Assembly: GCA_021464525.1 (NCBI GenBank)
Contig: JADRCO010000019.1
Span: 1-64,000 of the forward strand
DNA: 64,000 bases
From: Rhizophagus sp. LPA8_4_AMF
Taxonomy: Eukaryota > Glomeromycota > Glomeromycetes > Glomerales > Glomeraceae
Direction: 5' to 3'
Shown here: positions 30,691 through 43,424 of the stretch, piece by piece
How positions within the stretch are numbered: position 1 is the stretch's first letter
How the letters are laid out: every line of letters starts with the position of its first letter
Notes under the pieces: model-generated
Told to the model about the DNA's origin: nothing
The model's database searches: none
Seen by the model: the letters and a program-made list of their open reading frames with translations, nothing else
Translations under genes and position numbers: made by a program

Positions 30691-31519
30691 TTCACAATTG
30701 TTGTTATTTGAATTATATGTTATAAAACTATTTGTGTACTTACATACATCGTTGATGGTCCTCAAGCTTACTGGAACAAAGTTCCTAATCTATGGATTAG
30801 TCTTTGTGACTGGGATATATATATAATATATTCTTTATCAAAAAAGTTTCAGAGGCAGATGCTTCCGGAAAATTGGATGAAAATCTTCACAAGCTTATTA
30901 CCTCATTTTTTAAGGTAATCTCTCATTTTATTTGTCTGTTGTTTAAACTTCAAACCTTTCGGTATTATCAATTGTCAATATCCCTGTGCGGCCAGGTGTC
31001 GCAATAAGCAAGCCGGGTGTTTGCTGGAAGTGGAGGAAGTAATGGATGTATGATGGTTTAGCAATTGATAATGTAACGAGAATCAGACTCGCGTTGAAGG
31101 CGCAGCATCAATTGTCAATATCCCAATCCGGGTGTTTGCTGGAAGTGGGCTATGTGAATTGATCAAAATAATTTTTGTAAAAAACCTCGAATAAGTCCAT
31201 TAACAATTTATAAAAAAAAAAATTTTTACTTTCTAACTATCGGACGAAACACAATTGATTTATCGGAATTTATCGTGAATTTTAACTAAATTTCACATTA
31301 ATGATTCTTATTTTAATTAAAATTAGCCATCCACTGTTTCACGAACGCAACATTATGCGGTAATAAAGAGTAATTAAAAATTAATATTAGTAAAAAAGTG
31401 TTATCCTAAATTTTTAAATCAACACGTTAGATAGTTGTACAGTTCTAAATATTTAATATACTAAAATCAAATACGGAATATATATCAATAAAATTTTTCA
31501 TAATATTATAACTAAGGTT
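30691..31519. other. Spacer with a GC-richer partial duplication
   Basis: AT-rich with a GC-rich island at about 30985-31150 (listed separately). From about 31230 on, the sequence aligns in patches with 26570-26850. No supported gene. Confidence 0.45.
30967..31148 (+). repeat. Partial direct duplication in a GC-richer island
   Basis: ATCAATTGTCAATATCCC occurs at 30967-30984 and 31107-31124. CCGGGTGTTTGCTGGAAGTG occurs at 31013-31032 and 31128-31147. The two strings are 28 bp apart in the first copy and 3 bp apart in the second, so the second copy is a shortened version. Probably part of a dispersed element. Confidence 0.7.
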
Positions 31520-32025
31520 AGGACTCCTGAATACACTCGTTGTACGGAATTGAAAGTCCCGTAAGGTTTGCCAAAGTTTGGAGTACGGATTTCAACTAAC
31601 AATGATTTACTTTGTTGTACGAATTTACAATAAAAATTGCTTTAGCGTACAAGTTTACAATGAATTTTTACCTTCGCGTACAGATTTACTCCGGGATCGA
31701 GGGGTTCGACGTCGATGTACTTTTTATCATCTTATATAGTCTTTTTTTTTCTTTACCAATAAATTAATCATAAGTATGAATTCAAGCAAAAGAAATAATT
31801 CCAATTCATTCATGGAATCAGGAGTTTTAGAAGTGAGGCATGGATGAATCAAAAAAAAATAGTCAAGAAAATCAAAAATATCTTAAAGTTCCTCGTACAA
31901 AAAGTAAATTTTCAAAAAGTTTGGTGTACAGAAATGTGATTATTAAAAATAAATATTCTGTGTACGGGACCTGAAATTTAATGTACAGATCTCATTAATA
32001 AAACTGCGGCGTATTCAGGGGCCCT
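31520..32025. mobile_element. Non-autonomous DNA element inserted in the duplicated segment
   Basis: AGGACTCCTGAATACACTCG at 31520 and the reverse complement of AGGGCCCCTGAATACGCCG ending at 32025 form imperfect terminal inverted repeats. The interior carries repeats of the type GTACGAATTTACAAT and no open frame. The related segment at 26570-27567 lacks it, which supports insertion after the duplication. The ends resemble a Tc1/mariner-like MITE, but that family call is uncertain. Confidence 0.6.
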
Positions 32026-32477
32026 GATTATAATTTCGCTATATCTAGTGTTGATTGTAAAGGTTTGTTATTTATTGTTTGTTTCACAGAGAATAATATA
32101 CTAAGTAAGAATTGGAGAAATTAAGTGGGTATTTATCGCCATTTTCAAAATGGTGTGGGCAATTTATTTGTGATTGCATATTCGAATATCAACATCCATT
32201 TTTGTCCGGTTATCGTTCGGTTATCGTTCGGTTATCGTCCGGTTTGCGGTTTCTTTTTTTTTTTATTCAAATATAACTGTATACACCATTTGAAAACGGT
32301 GACAATTAAAATATACTGTATGATAGTATAGGGTTTATAGTAAAATCTCTGGACTTTATTGATAATTTAATTCAAAAAAAAAAATACATGTTAATAATGA
32401 TATAATAGGTATAAAATACTATGGTTATTTATATATTGTTAATATATTTTAAATAATTTTAGCAAATAAATAAAAAC
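32026..32477. other. 3' flank of the N/Q-rich family gene
   Basis: AT-rich. Three copies of GGTTATCGTTC-type units at about 32207-32241. An open frame at 32125-32331 spans this small repeat and is not supported. Bases 32330-32410 match 27045-27120. Confidence 0.45.
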
Positions 32478-33134
32478 TTAATCAAATAAGTGGTGGCTTA
32501 GGTATAATGTTAAATCTTGTTTGAGATTTTCTTTTTGATATAAAGTAAAGGCTAATTTTTCATGATTTATGTTCTGTCCAGTTTCAGTTCCATAAAAATT
32601 TTTATTTAAAAAGGAAGGAGAAACAATTTTACATGATACCTGATAAAATTGATTGTTGCAACGTTGTTTATAAAAAAATACATTTAAATAATCATTTTCT
32701 TTCAATTGCATAATACTAAACGGTTGGTTTAATAATTGTATAACATGTTCGTCAGAAATTTTTTCACATTCAATATGGTAATTGAAAGTATCATTAGGCG
32801 GTTGATAAAAAAATTTACTAAGATGAATGAGTGGATTTTGATTCGGGGAATGTGTAAAAGAGTTGTTTTGAATAGAAGTTTGGAACATTTGTTGAATCGA
32901 CATCGGATCATATTGGTTTGAAAAGTTGACATTTTGATGCGTAGAAGCAATATTATAATTGGTGTTCCCTTGTCCAGAATAAGTCGAAGGTGAGATGTTG
33001 AAAGAATTTGTTTGAATAGGTGATTGATATATGTATGAGGACGTCTGTTGCGCATTATTAACATGAGTGTTATTTTGTCGTAAGGAAGGAGAAGAAGTGG
33101 AAACGAGGGATTGTTGAAAGTTGGTTGGATTCAT
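32478..33134 (-). CDS. N/Q-rich protein with conserved C-terminal part, unknown function
   Basis: Intronless, 218 residues. About 1-110 is low in complexity, rich in Asn, Gln, Ser and Thr (MNPTNFQQSLVSTSSPSLRQ, YDPMSIQQMFQTSIQ). About 115-218 looks like a folded domain with alternating hydrophobic residues (FNYHIECEKISDEHVIQLLN, YLNVFFYKQRC, FYQVSCKIVSPSFLNKNFYG). No known domain was recognised and there is no signal peptide or membrane segment. Two broken copies on the same strand (25255-25828, 27200-27567) show that it belongs to a locally duplicating family, and conservation of the C-terminal coding blocks suggests it is a real gene. An overlapping 111-codon frame on the same strand is a shadow. 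Function unknown; an N/Q-rich regulator is possible but unproven. Confidence 0.7.
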   Translation of the reverse strand: MNPTNFQQSLVSTSSPSLRQNNTHVNNAQQTSSYIYQSPIQTNSFNISPSTYSGQGNTNYNIASTHQNVNFSNQYDPMSIQQMFQTSIQNNSFTHSPNQNPLIHLSKFFYQPPNDTFNYHIECEKISDEHVIQLLNQPFSIMQLKENDYLNVFFYKQRCNNQFYQVSCKIVSPSFLNKNFYGTETGQNINHEKLAFTLYQKENLKQDLTLYLSHHLFD

Positions 33135-36100
33135 GTCGTGTTATAAAATAATTTTTTTTTTTGTTTAAATATCCTTAAATTTATAAAATAAATGTATAAG
33201 AAATAAGAAATTAATATATAATTTGGTCAAAGGAAATTATTGAATTTATTATGAATTTTGAATCTTCGTAAAAAAGAGGAACATTGAAAAAATGGGTTAT
33301 TTATAACAGATCGTAAAAGTCGAAATGATGTTATTTACCAATACTACATGATCTTCAATGTTTAGTAGAATTGTAGAAAGTTCTATTTACCAATACTACA
33401 GTTCATGTGACTCGATTTATCCAATCATTTTGGTTTAATAGCCAATGGAAACTGTTGTAGGAGTTTATATTTAGCTGTTTCAAGTACCAAATCAAGTAAA
33501 TTACGGTTGCGATAATCGCTAGTATATATTAAAAAATTGATATATTGCATAATTGTTTATAAATAAAACATTGTTTTATAAAAAAAACAATCGAAGAAAT
33601 TGAGGGAGTATAATATAAAATTAAAGTATCACAATCGGTGATAAGTAAAATTTATAATTTGGGTATAATTCAATTAAAATATATAGAAGATAGAATAACT
33701 TTTATTGATTTAATATTCCTTATTCATTAATGATCCTTATTCGTTAATGATTATTTTAAAAGAAGAGTTTAATATATTGAAACGAGAAAATTTATTAAAT
33801 TTGGGAAATTCTTTTTTAAATAAAATATTTGAAGAAATACATATAATTTGGATGAATCATATATGTTAGAAAAAGTATTTTGTCTGGTATTGTTTTGTTT
33901 AATTTATACGTTAATAATCTGGTTTTATCAGGTATAATTTAGAATTTTATACTATGTATTTAGTTTAGTTTCAATTTTTCTAGCGTATTATTCAGAAATA
34001 TTTGAAATGATCGTTAGTAGGTCCTAAAAGAGGTATGATGTATATAACGTTAACGTTAAAAAATGAAATAGTATGGTACGATATGATATAATAAGTAAGG
34101 TATTACATATTAATTATGTACAGGTACGATGAGTACGATGCCAATCGTACCGATATATCAGGAATAAATTGATGATATTCCGAATTACAGAACGAATCTT
34201 AATTTTTTCAAAAAAAAAAAAAAAGAAACACAAGATGCATAAATGTATAACATCTAATAATCCAGGCAAAATTTACTGAAAACCACTTAGCTGGCTGAAT
34301 TTTTAATTTATTTTAAATAAATCTTTAATGTAATTTTTTTTAAGATGTAAAAGTGTAATTTAAAGGACGTTGATAATAAATTTTAGTATTTATAACAATT
34401 GTATTATAGATGAAAAGAAAACTAATTTTATGAAAAAATTTCTTTTAACTTTTTAATGGTAAATTTTAAAATTAAATTAAAAAAGAAAAAAATAATATAG
34501 GTATTATATTTTATTAGACCGTAAGTTCGGCAAATAGAGAAAGCATACTGGTTAAAGTTTCATACCTAAAAAACAATAAAGCACAATATCGTAACAAATA
34601 CACAAGAATATATCATAACCAAATAAATAACACCTTGTAACCCCATTTATTTATAACATCATTTGTTGCACCATTATCATCTTTGATAAAAAAAAAAATT
34701 GAAAATTTTTTTTTCGGATTAAAAAACCTGATTTCTTTTTGGAAAAAAAAACCATATTGACTATACATTCTTAATCGAAATATACTAATAAATGCTATGC
34801 TTGGGGGACCAAGTCTCCCGGCAAAATTGCATATTCAAGTATAATTATTTTTTTGAGGCGCAAAATATGGTTTTTGTTTCAAAATAGAAAAATTTTCTGC
34901 ATGACAAAATAGATTAATTTAATTAATCTTATTCAAAATCTATTACTTGAACAACGCTTTCATTGAGGCTAAAACTATAACAATGCTCCTAATTAGTGAA
35001 AACACAATTTTACGGTAAGCTTAAGATGATTTTATGCGTTGGACAATCTTTTTTTTTGAATAGTCAAAAAATTCTTTATAGCATCTGAAAGTTATAATAA
35101 TGCAGAGGTTGCTTACTTACATTACTTTATGGTAAACGTGATAAGTGAACTCTTAGAATGTTTACGAAAAAAAACAAATAAATAACAATCATTAATAAGC
35201 TTTGATTATTTGATATCGTGCGATTGGCGAAAAATTGGTTTTCATTTAGACTTGTTATTATTCATTGTTCAACCATTATTTTTTTCATTATTTATTTATT
35301 TATTCATTTTACATTTAAAACTTAATAAAAGGAAATCATATAACTCTCACTTATTGCTTTATTGCTACGTCGTCATATTATCTTCTCACACACGAAACTT
35401 TTTTCTTTAATGAACCATTTTTTTTTTTGCGTGTTCTAATAAATAGACTCTTTATACACTGTCGGTAAATTCTGAACTTGAAGTCTTTTTTATTCTTAAC
35501 TTTTAGATCTTCACACTTTAAGATCACGCTTTAGATCACAGATCACAACTTCGATCACATTGAATAATGCTCCTCCGCGCTGCTTTATTTACTTGTTGTG
35601 CATATCTTTGTCAAATACTTTTAACGTTAAATGAATAAATTTTTAATATTAGATCTAGTTTTATTCCGAAGAAACTCAGACACGTGATCATTTTTCCGAA
35701 AAATTTTATATAGGGTTAAGCCTCTACATTTGGCCCTAGATATAGCGAAATTGCTTCATTATAATCTCAGCAAAGAATTTGAAGAATTTATGGTAGATTC
35801 GAATAACGAGGGGATATTGATTGGCTACTGTTCAAGTGATTGAATATGCAAAGCAAACTTCTAAATTACTTTAAATTCATTCTTATTTTAACTTAATTTT
35901 TAATAATTATCTTAATTATCAGAGAATTTTTTTTTTTTATCTATAGAAATTGTGTTATTTTAATTCAAATACATAAATGATTAAGCTAGAGGTTTATGCC
36001 ATGGCTCCTTATTTTCGATATTATTTTTCATATTTGAATTCAAGCCATAGCATGATTTATGATTTTTCCTGGTACAAGCCTTATTTCCTATCAGAGTGCA

Positions 36101-37739
36101 TACGATATAAACTTTGATATCGTTAATTGTTCAAAGAGAAGTCATCTTTAGTTCTACAGAATTTTATACAATGCGGTAAATTTTCTCACGTGAATTCCAC
36201 GAATTCAGAAACACTTAATTTACTGGAATTTTAAAATATAGACTAAAGGATAGAAATTGAGTGATTTTTTTTTTCGAGTTTATGGATCTCTCAATTAGGA
36301 TAAAAAAAAAAATTTTCCAGTAATTTTATAAATGTAATATATACAATATATATGTAATATTAAAAATGATAATAAAAGATAAAAAATAAAAATAATTTAA
36401 ATTTTTTTTTATATTAATAACCAATTATAATCAATTATAAATCTAGTAACTTAATTTTTCTAATTTCTATTCAATTTCTTTAACTTATTTGATAACTTAA
36501 AAAGTAAAATTATTTTATTTCATCAACTATAACGTTAAAATCCTCTTTAGATGAAAGATTTTCTTGTTTGTATTATAAAATTTGTCATGATAAAATCAGA
36601 TACCATCAGGTAGAGGTTACGTCAAATCCAACGCTAAACGTAATTTATATAAAAAAATATATCGTGTTAAATTATACAAATTAGCACAAATAAAGATTTA
36701 AAATCATTTTATTCTCTACATTGTGTTAACGTCGTATTGGCGATTTTATTCATCTGATATGATGAAGCGAAGAATACTATCTTCTTCATTTGTATTAGAA
36801 GCAGAATTGTCCCAATCTATTAAAAAAAAAAAAAAAAAAGTTAAAGAACGATCAAAGTTTATTGTCTAGATGTCTAGCAAACAAAGAATGTAACTCGATA
36901 ATTTGCAATGCCAAAATGCTTACTTTGAGATTTTGAATTTCTGATATTTGGAATTTTTCTTTTGTACAACTTTCTTGCCGATCATTTCCTTCTTTGAGCT
37001 ATTATACTTTGCTACTGCGCTTGAACCAAATCAATTTTTATTCAGTTGAAGCTTCGCATGGAAGTTACCATCTTGAACTAATGATAATCGAACAGATGCT
37101 TTTACAGTACAGTAAGTTTTTTATACGTATTTTAAGTTCCATGTTACTGTAAAAAAAAAAATTATGCCCTTTTATATCCATGTTAAAAAAAATTGTACCT
37201 TTTATATATTGTTAATTTTGATAATAAATTACTTAAATAAGTATGGCTGTACAATTGATTAAGTTTTCATAGAAGAAAACGCTAAGCCGACCAGTATTTA
37301 GGTAAACACGGTATTAATAACATAACGAAAGCTTTTTACCCAATGAGCAAAAATAGTATTTCCTTTTTTGGATGATAATGAATGAATGCTATGCGGCATA
37401 AGCCCTTAAAAGATATAAGAATTAGTTTGGAAAATCCGTATGAAGTGCTGGGCGTATGAATTATCGAACCTTCTGTTACAAATCTTATAATAATACTGGT
37501 CAAAGATTGCTATTGTTGTTCTATCTTCAATTTACTATTTTAAGTATCGTCAGTATCGTCAATGAGGTTGCATAATTAATTTTGGTCAGTACTCACGAGT
37601 AGATTAATCGAATTAAAACTAGTTACATGAGTGAGAATACAAGTCTGATTTATAATTCAGGAATGGTAAAAAATTTTCATAATGACACGCTCCGTGTGTA
37701 ATCAATTTTATTGTAATATTTAATAAAAGCATACGTGTG
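33135..37739. other. Long spacer with no clear gene
   Basis: AT-rich, many homopolymers. Minus-strand segments at about 36744-37160 have splice-like signals around two protein-like pieces (LKEGNDRQESCTKEKFQISE; DNSASNTNEEDSILRFIISD then a stop), but the phases do not join cleanly, so no gene is called. The open frame 35210-35410 lacks support. Short repeated ACGATATGATAT/CGTACC motifs lie at about 34075-34160. Confidence 0.4.
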
Positions 37740-37903
37740 CCGTAAAATCTTGAATTTAAGCACCCCTCCAATCTTTTCGAAATTTTGTAGAAAAAAGTTA
37801 TATATGAATACTAATAAAATAACGCTTAAAATTAAGCACCTCCTCAAACTTCTCACTCAAAAATTCTTGTAAAAAAGGAGTGCTTAAATTCGAGATTTTA
37901 CGG
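37740..37903. mobile_element. Compact MITE, 164 bp with 28-bp inverted ends
   Basis: CCGTAAAATCTTGAATTTAA then GCACCCCT at 37740-37767 matches the reverse complement of 37876-37903 with two mismatches. The 108-bp core is AT-rich and non-coding. The high match of the ends suggests recent activity or selection for the hairpin. Confidence 0.75.
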
Positions 37904-39865
37904 TATATGTCTGTGATTATTTAAAATAAGTATTTTATTAATAATAATAGAATATTCTAAGGATTCTGTGCGTGACATTTTTTTTTAAATTTTTGATATA
38001 TATTTGTCAAATGTTGAGAACATACCTCAAATTAATTAATTACTTGATTTAAATGGACTCACTTTTTTTTAAAAAAAACATGATTGATTAGATTGCAACC
38101 TATAAAAATTAGTAAAGTAATACGAAAATTTTAATAAGCAAAGTTATTGAAATACTAGCATGTACTGTACTTAAGTAGTATAGCACTTAATGCCGGCCAA
38201 GGTCCTCATAATTCTGGTCAAAATTCCTGATAACGGTATAATAATTCGTAGTGTGTCCGCCGTAATCCGGAAAATCCGTCGGATTTACGGATGATGGATA
38301 GTTATTGATGGACAATCCAAATATCCGAGAAATCCGATCCGTGATACCGAATATCCGACAAAAAATCCGGATAGCGGTGATCATGGTCATAGTATAATGG
38401 TCAATTACATCTGTTCTTTGATGATGTTAAGAAAAAAAAGGGTTAGCAAAATTTCAAGTTAAACCATTTTTGGGAAATTCAAGTATAAAGAACATTTATT
38501 ACAATATCACTCTTACGTTGCAAATACGAATACAAAATAAATATAGCTTACTAAATTACACTTATTTCCAATTTTAAAGTAGTTAACGGTTAACGAAATA
38601 TCACGAATATCTTTTGAAAATCCGGAATAAAGTATTAATTATTAAACATAAAAGGGGAGATTATTAACCAAAAATGAAAAATACGAGATTTAATTATAAA
38701 AAAATAAAACTCACCAATGGGAAAATGGAAATCAATGTAAAGCGATAAAGAGATAGATGATTGAATAAAATTTTCTTAAAATGTACTGAATCATCGGTAT
38801 TGATATGCATAAAATGAAATTTTATAATTTTATAATGAAATAAAAAAAGAAAGATACCACTTAAAAAAAAAAAAAAAATGATTTTAGATAGTATTTAAGG
38901 TAAATGTCATTTTCAAGCCACTGGATTAAATTGGATTAATTGAATTAATTGAAAATTCCAAAAATAAATTCTGCTTACAAAGTTAGGTTCTATCAATTGA
39001 CGCTCATTTTGGTATGTGGCTTTTCATATTCAATATAATTTTTTCCAAAAGTGAAAATTGGGCAAAAAATGTACATTTAAAAAGAAAGTCTTACCAAAAT
39101 AAATAATAAATTACCCTATAAAGTAGAATTTTTGGTATTAGATAAAATATTTATTGTTACTATTTTGATAACCATTAATCATTGACACATTGACACAGTA
39201 AATAATAATATGATAATCCTATTTGTAAACAATCCTATTTGTTAACCTAAATAAATTAAATGAAAATTATTCGGAGAATGTTTAAAAAATTACCTTAATA
39301 ATTCAAATCGGATAAACTTCAAAACCTTTCCCCGATAGAGAAATTGATGAAATTTTCTAGAATTAGTATACAAGAAGAAAGAATTTTACCATATCGGAGT
39401 TATTCATTGAATTTCATAGGGATCTACAAGTAAAAAAAAAAAATATAAAAACAAAAGCTGTCAAATTTCATCGTGAAAATTTTTTTTCTTTTACATATAA
39501 TATAATATCACATGAAATTTTCTTTTTTAATGAGAATTTTTCTAGAAATCAATTACTTGATTTTGTTTATTTGTTATATATTTGTTAGTATTTTGTATAT
39601 CAATCAAATAACGAAAATCAATACTTAAAATTAAAATAAAGTTTAGGCTTGTAACGTATTTTGTTGATAATAAAAAATTTTTTTTTTTTTTTATTTAATA
39701 TTATTTTGTAAACAATTCTCTCTAAAGGAAATTTATTGAAATTTACATTTGTAAGTGAAAATGAATTATCATAATTATCTTAACGCGTACTTTTTTTTTT
39801 TTAAAAAAAAAAGGTAAAAAAATTATAAAGAAATACCACTGAAATACCATTACTATCTTACAATT
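37904..39865. other. Spacer downstream of the HMG gene
   Basis: About 38190-38395 is richer in GC and full of ATCCG/CGGAT motifs, similar in style to 325-440; probably a decayed element (an open frame there is a by-product). Elsewhere AT-rich. A T12A10 palindrome is at 39791-39812, about 55 bp beyond the stop of the next gene. Confidence 0.45.
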
Positions 39866-40606
39866 TTATAAATTAGAAAAGGTATGCGAAGATACAGGAG
39901 GAGTTACTATATAATTATTATATAAATATGATAATATGTGATGATTATCATTATTGTTGTTATTATTAAGAATAAGCTGATTATTAAAATCTGACGGGGA
40001 AGGGTTAAAATAATTTGTGGAATTATTTAAATTATTTAAAAAAAATCCATCTTTTTGATCAAAAGTAGAAGAAGGATTATTTAAAGTAACTTGAGAAATG
40101 GAAGAAGGAGGATAAGAAGAAATGGGAAGCGGTAAAGGAAGATTTGATGGAGTTAATGAATTATTTAGTAAATTTATAGAAGGATTTAAATGTGTAGGGA
40201 TAGAATAAGGTTTATAACCAGAAGTTTCTTTAACTTTAGGTAAAGAGTGAGTATCAGACACTATACTAGCCCTTTTACAATGAAGTTCATTTACCCGATC
40301 AGCCAATCTTTCGTAAACGCTCTTTTCTTCCGGTGAAGCGTTTCTCCATAGAATTCCTGTAACCTTGCTTATTACGCGCATATTGCAAGTTCCTTTACGT
40401 TTTGCTTCCTGATGTACATTTTTTCTGCATAATAAAAAAGCGTTTGGAGATCTTCTTGGATGTCTTAACGATAAACCGTTTAAAGTATTTGATGAAGAAA
40501 TCAATTTTTCTGGATTATTTAAATGTGGTGGAAAAATATTACTCCTATCCAACCTATCAATTAATGAAATTGCTAAATCTTCGATTGAAAAGTTTTGTGT
40601 TGACAT
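39866..40606 (-). CDS. MATA-type HMG-box protein
   Basis: Intronless, 246 residues. Leader LIDRLDRSNIFPPHLN (about 15-30) has the FPP motif also seen in both units of the 23037 gene. HMG box at about 50-110: RRSPNAFLLCRKNVHQEAKR, MRVISKVTGILWRNASPEEK and VYERLADRVNELH, the standard MATA_HMG pattern (Pro-Asn-Ala-Phe, Leu-Trp-Arg, Pro-Glu-Glu-Lys-x-x-Tyr). The C-terminal half is rich in Asn, Ser and Pro (NPSINLLNNSLTPSNLPLPL) with an Asn run, as in activation or disordered regions. Expected to bind DNA in the nucleus. This family is greatly expanded in Glomeromycotina, so membership alone does not show mating-type identity; no homeodomain gene or other MAT neighbour is present. Confidence 0.87.
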   Translation of the reverse strand: MSTQNFSIEDLAISLIDRLDRSNIFPPHLNNPEKLISSSNTLNGLSLRHPRRSPNAFLLCRKNVHQEAKRKGTCNMRVISKVTGILWRNASPEEKSVYERLADRVNELHCKRASIVSDTHSLPKVKETSGYKPYSIPTHLNPSINLLNNSLTPSNLPLPLPISSYPPSSISQVTLNNPSSTFDQKDGFFLNNLNNSTNYFNPSPSDFNNQLILNNNNNNDNHHILSYLYNNYIVTPPVSSHTFSNL

Positions 40607-40619
40607 TTTTTATTAGTTG

Positions 40620-40658
40620 AAAAAAAAAAAAAATAATTTTTTTTTAAAAAAAAAAAAG
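40620..40658 (-). promoter_or_regulatory. T9A12 palindrome upstream of the HMG gene
   Basis: A-run, then T9A12 at about 40637-40657, 15-50 bp before the ATG at 40606. Same arrangement as at 24161-24180 and 48263-48290. Confidence 0.45.
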
Positions 40659-41081
40659 TGTGAGAAAAGTTATTTATTATTTTATTATTTTTTTTTTTAA
40701 GAAAATTTTTTTTTTTTTTATGCAGAATTTTTTTACTCTTTTTATATCGCAAATTAAATAAGGTGATATTTTCCTATTAATAAATCATCCCATCCTGTTT
40801 AAAACCGAGGCCAAGCAAATTATTGTAAATTGTATTCATACGGTAAATATGTTTACTATTTGATAACGATCTATACTAAATCAAGTTCACGCTCTCCACG
40901 CCACAAATATATTGTATACAGCTTGTGAAAACATCCAACTTTTTGTTTGGTTTACTAAATAAAAAAAAATACGTGTATAAATAAAAAATTTTTTATTATA
41001 ATAAATAATGAGGAAATTGTAGAAATGAACGTAAGATACATAAATATTCCTTTTCTTTGTTTATATAATTATAATTATGTA

Positions 41082-41127
<46 letters not shown>

Positions 41128-43424
41128 TTTTTTTTTTTTTTTAAAAAAAAAATTAAAAAAAAAAAAAAAAAAAAAATAATAATAATATGTCATTTTTTAT
41201 TATTAAAAAAAAACTATAATATAAAAAAAACTATAATGATTTAATTATGGAAATTATTTTCCATTCCTGAAAAAAAAACCACGTGAATTGTCCAATCACA
41301 AGCCTTTTCGGATTAAATTCTCCATTATAAATAAATAAATTGACTTATTTGGTAAGTATTTTTTTCAATTAGTAATCGATCATCTCTTGAAAAAAGTAAA
41401 AATTTGTGATGACGCGTTAATATAAATATTAAATATTTAATATATTAACCCCGGGGATAGAGAAATGTGACATTTAAAATATTTTTCATCTCCTTTCGAT
41501 TCCTGATTCCTTTGATTCGTGACTTCTTATGACGATAATACAGTGAAAAAAACTTTTTATATCCCTTAATTTGGTTAAATTGATTAAATTATTTTTTTTT
41601 TTCAATGTGCACGTAATCAAATGTTTCCAGATAATTTGGGCTAACGTGTGACAAAAAAGCCAAAAATTCTCAATTTTTGGTTAGAACCTTCAAAGAATCC
41701 CCATATTTTAAATAATCTTAAATAATCTTTCTTATCAATATTATAAATAATTGTTAGATAATCTACCTAAATAAATAAATCCCTGAATTCACCCCGAATA
41801 TTATGCATATTTAAAAAAAAATTTTTTTTTTTATTTATTCAAAGATAAAATTGAAATAAAATAAATATATTACTATAATATAAATATATATATGTTAAAA
41901 GTATATCAAATCATTTATAAAGTAAAATAAAGTAAATAAAGTAAATAAACTTACCTAGCAAGCGTAGCAAGCGTATATATTAAGAGAACAATGTTATGTT
42001 AAAACATATTATTTGATTTAAATCGATCAATTGAACCTATTGTTAAATCTTTTAGGCGGGCAAAAAAATTTTTTTCCGTCACAATTAAATCAATTACAAT
42101 GAGATTATTACCCGTTTCCCTCATCACATCATTTTATAAATCACTGAAAAGAAAGTCTTAGCGTGAGAAAGAAATATCGTTTTAACATTGCTAAAAATAT
42201 GGCGACTTGTTTTCTTATTTTATTTATGATAAAAGGTTACGCGATATACACGTCACTATCATTGCTATAACTCATTTGATGAACAATCATAAAGGATCTC
42301 ACTCTGATTCAATAAAAGGATTGTTCAATTGAATTAGTTAAAAAATATATGTTTTTTACCCGTTAAATATACATCTAAAGTGATTAATCATAATTAGATA
42401 TAGTAATTATCAATTTGTTAAGCTTACTGGTTCTCTATTATTACCGAGAATTTTTTATCAAATTTTAATATTAAAAATTACACATTTAAAGTAAAAACAA
42501 TTGCAAAAGTTTTCACCTTTTAAATCAAGAGGGCTTGGATTAGGTAGGGAATCTCATCTAAGAATCTCTGGCAAAACGCCATGTCATCCTCTACATATTC
42601 CTATATAAGTAGACATGCGGAGGTCGTCCTTCTCCATTTATGAATTACTTTAATGTTCCCTAGAGAGATGAAGAGATTTAAAATTATAATCAAAATTTTA
42701 ATAATAGTCAACATGCCTTGATAAGAAAGAATTTATATACCAACTTACAACTTTTTTTCTAGCATATTTATGGATCATTGAGAAATCATTGAGAAATTGT
42801 TAGATATTCAAAACTTGCAATCCAAGCGTAGAATATTGGAACCTTTATTATTAAGAAGAATATCTTATAAATCTCAAGAGATAGAAATGTATCGTTCCCT
42901 ATGAGGCCATTGGTAAGTTCATTGTCCTGTCTTCGAGGTCACTTCTATACCTTGGAGTAACAATTACTATGTTTTGAATTACAACCTAAGTGGGTTGTAA
43001 TATTATAAACATAAGTTGTAAATCAGTTGTAACCATTACGCTATTGTGGTTAGCTAAAAGATGGCAATTCTGATTTACAACCATTATAATTACTTGATTT
43101 TTAGACTTACAACTATTTACGGCAACCAACACTATCTTGGAGGTAAGGTCCTGTCCGAGTGGTCACTCAACGATACTGTCAAAAAGAATTCTCTTATTAA
43201 TATCTTGTATTGTAGTTATGATATTTTGATTATTGTTATCGAATAGTAAATATCAACATCTAGAAATAAATATTCGATTTCACGTTAGTAAAAATTTCTT
43301 GTTGAAGAAGAAATAGAAGAAATGTATATGTTATAAGGAATTATATCAATAGTAGCATCAATGGTCAATGGTAACAATTACAGCCGATGCAATCAATAAA
43401 AGAATGAAATTTAATTATTTTGGA
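40659..43424. other. AT-rich spacer with extreme homopolymers
   Basis: Alternating T- and A-runs at 41080-41180 include an A-run of more than 30. No supported gene. Around 42960-43060 there are ACAACCTAAGTGGGTTGTAA and GTTGTAAC motifs, like those near 46860. Confidence 0.4.

Noticed and set aside
30529-30765. Minus-strand frame of 78 codons with Arg/Val/Leu repeats
   Set aside because: It translates the telomere-like repeat tract (RVRLELGLGRK); no domain and no neighbours in support.
32729-33064. A 111-codon frame overlapping the N/Q-rich gene on the same strand
   Set aside because: Shadow of the real frame; the two relics align with the 218-residue frame.
23037-40606. A mating-type (MAT) locus defined by the HMG genes
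   Set aside because: The two HMG genes are 16 kb apart with no homeodomain gene or other MAT neighbour, and MATA-HMG genes are numerous in these fungi.
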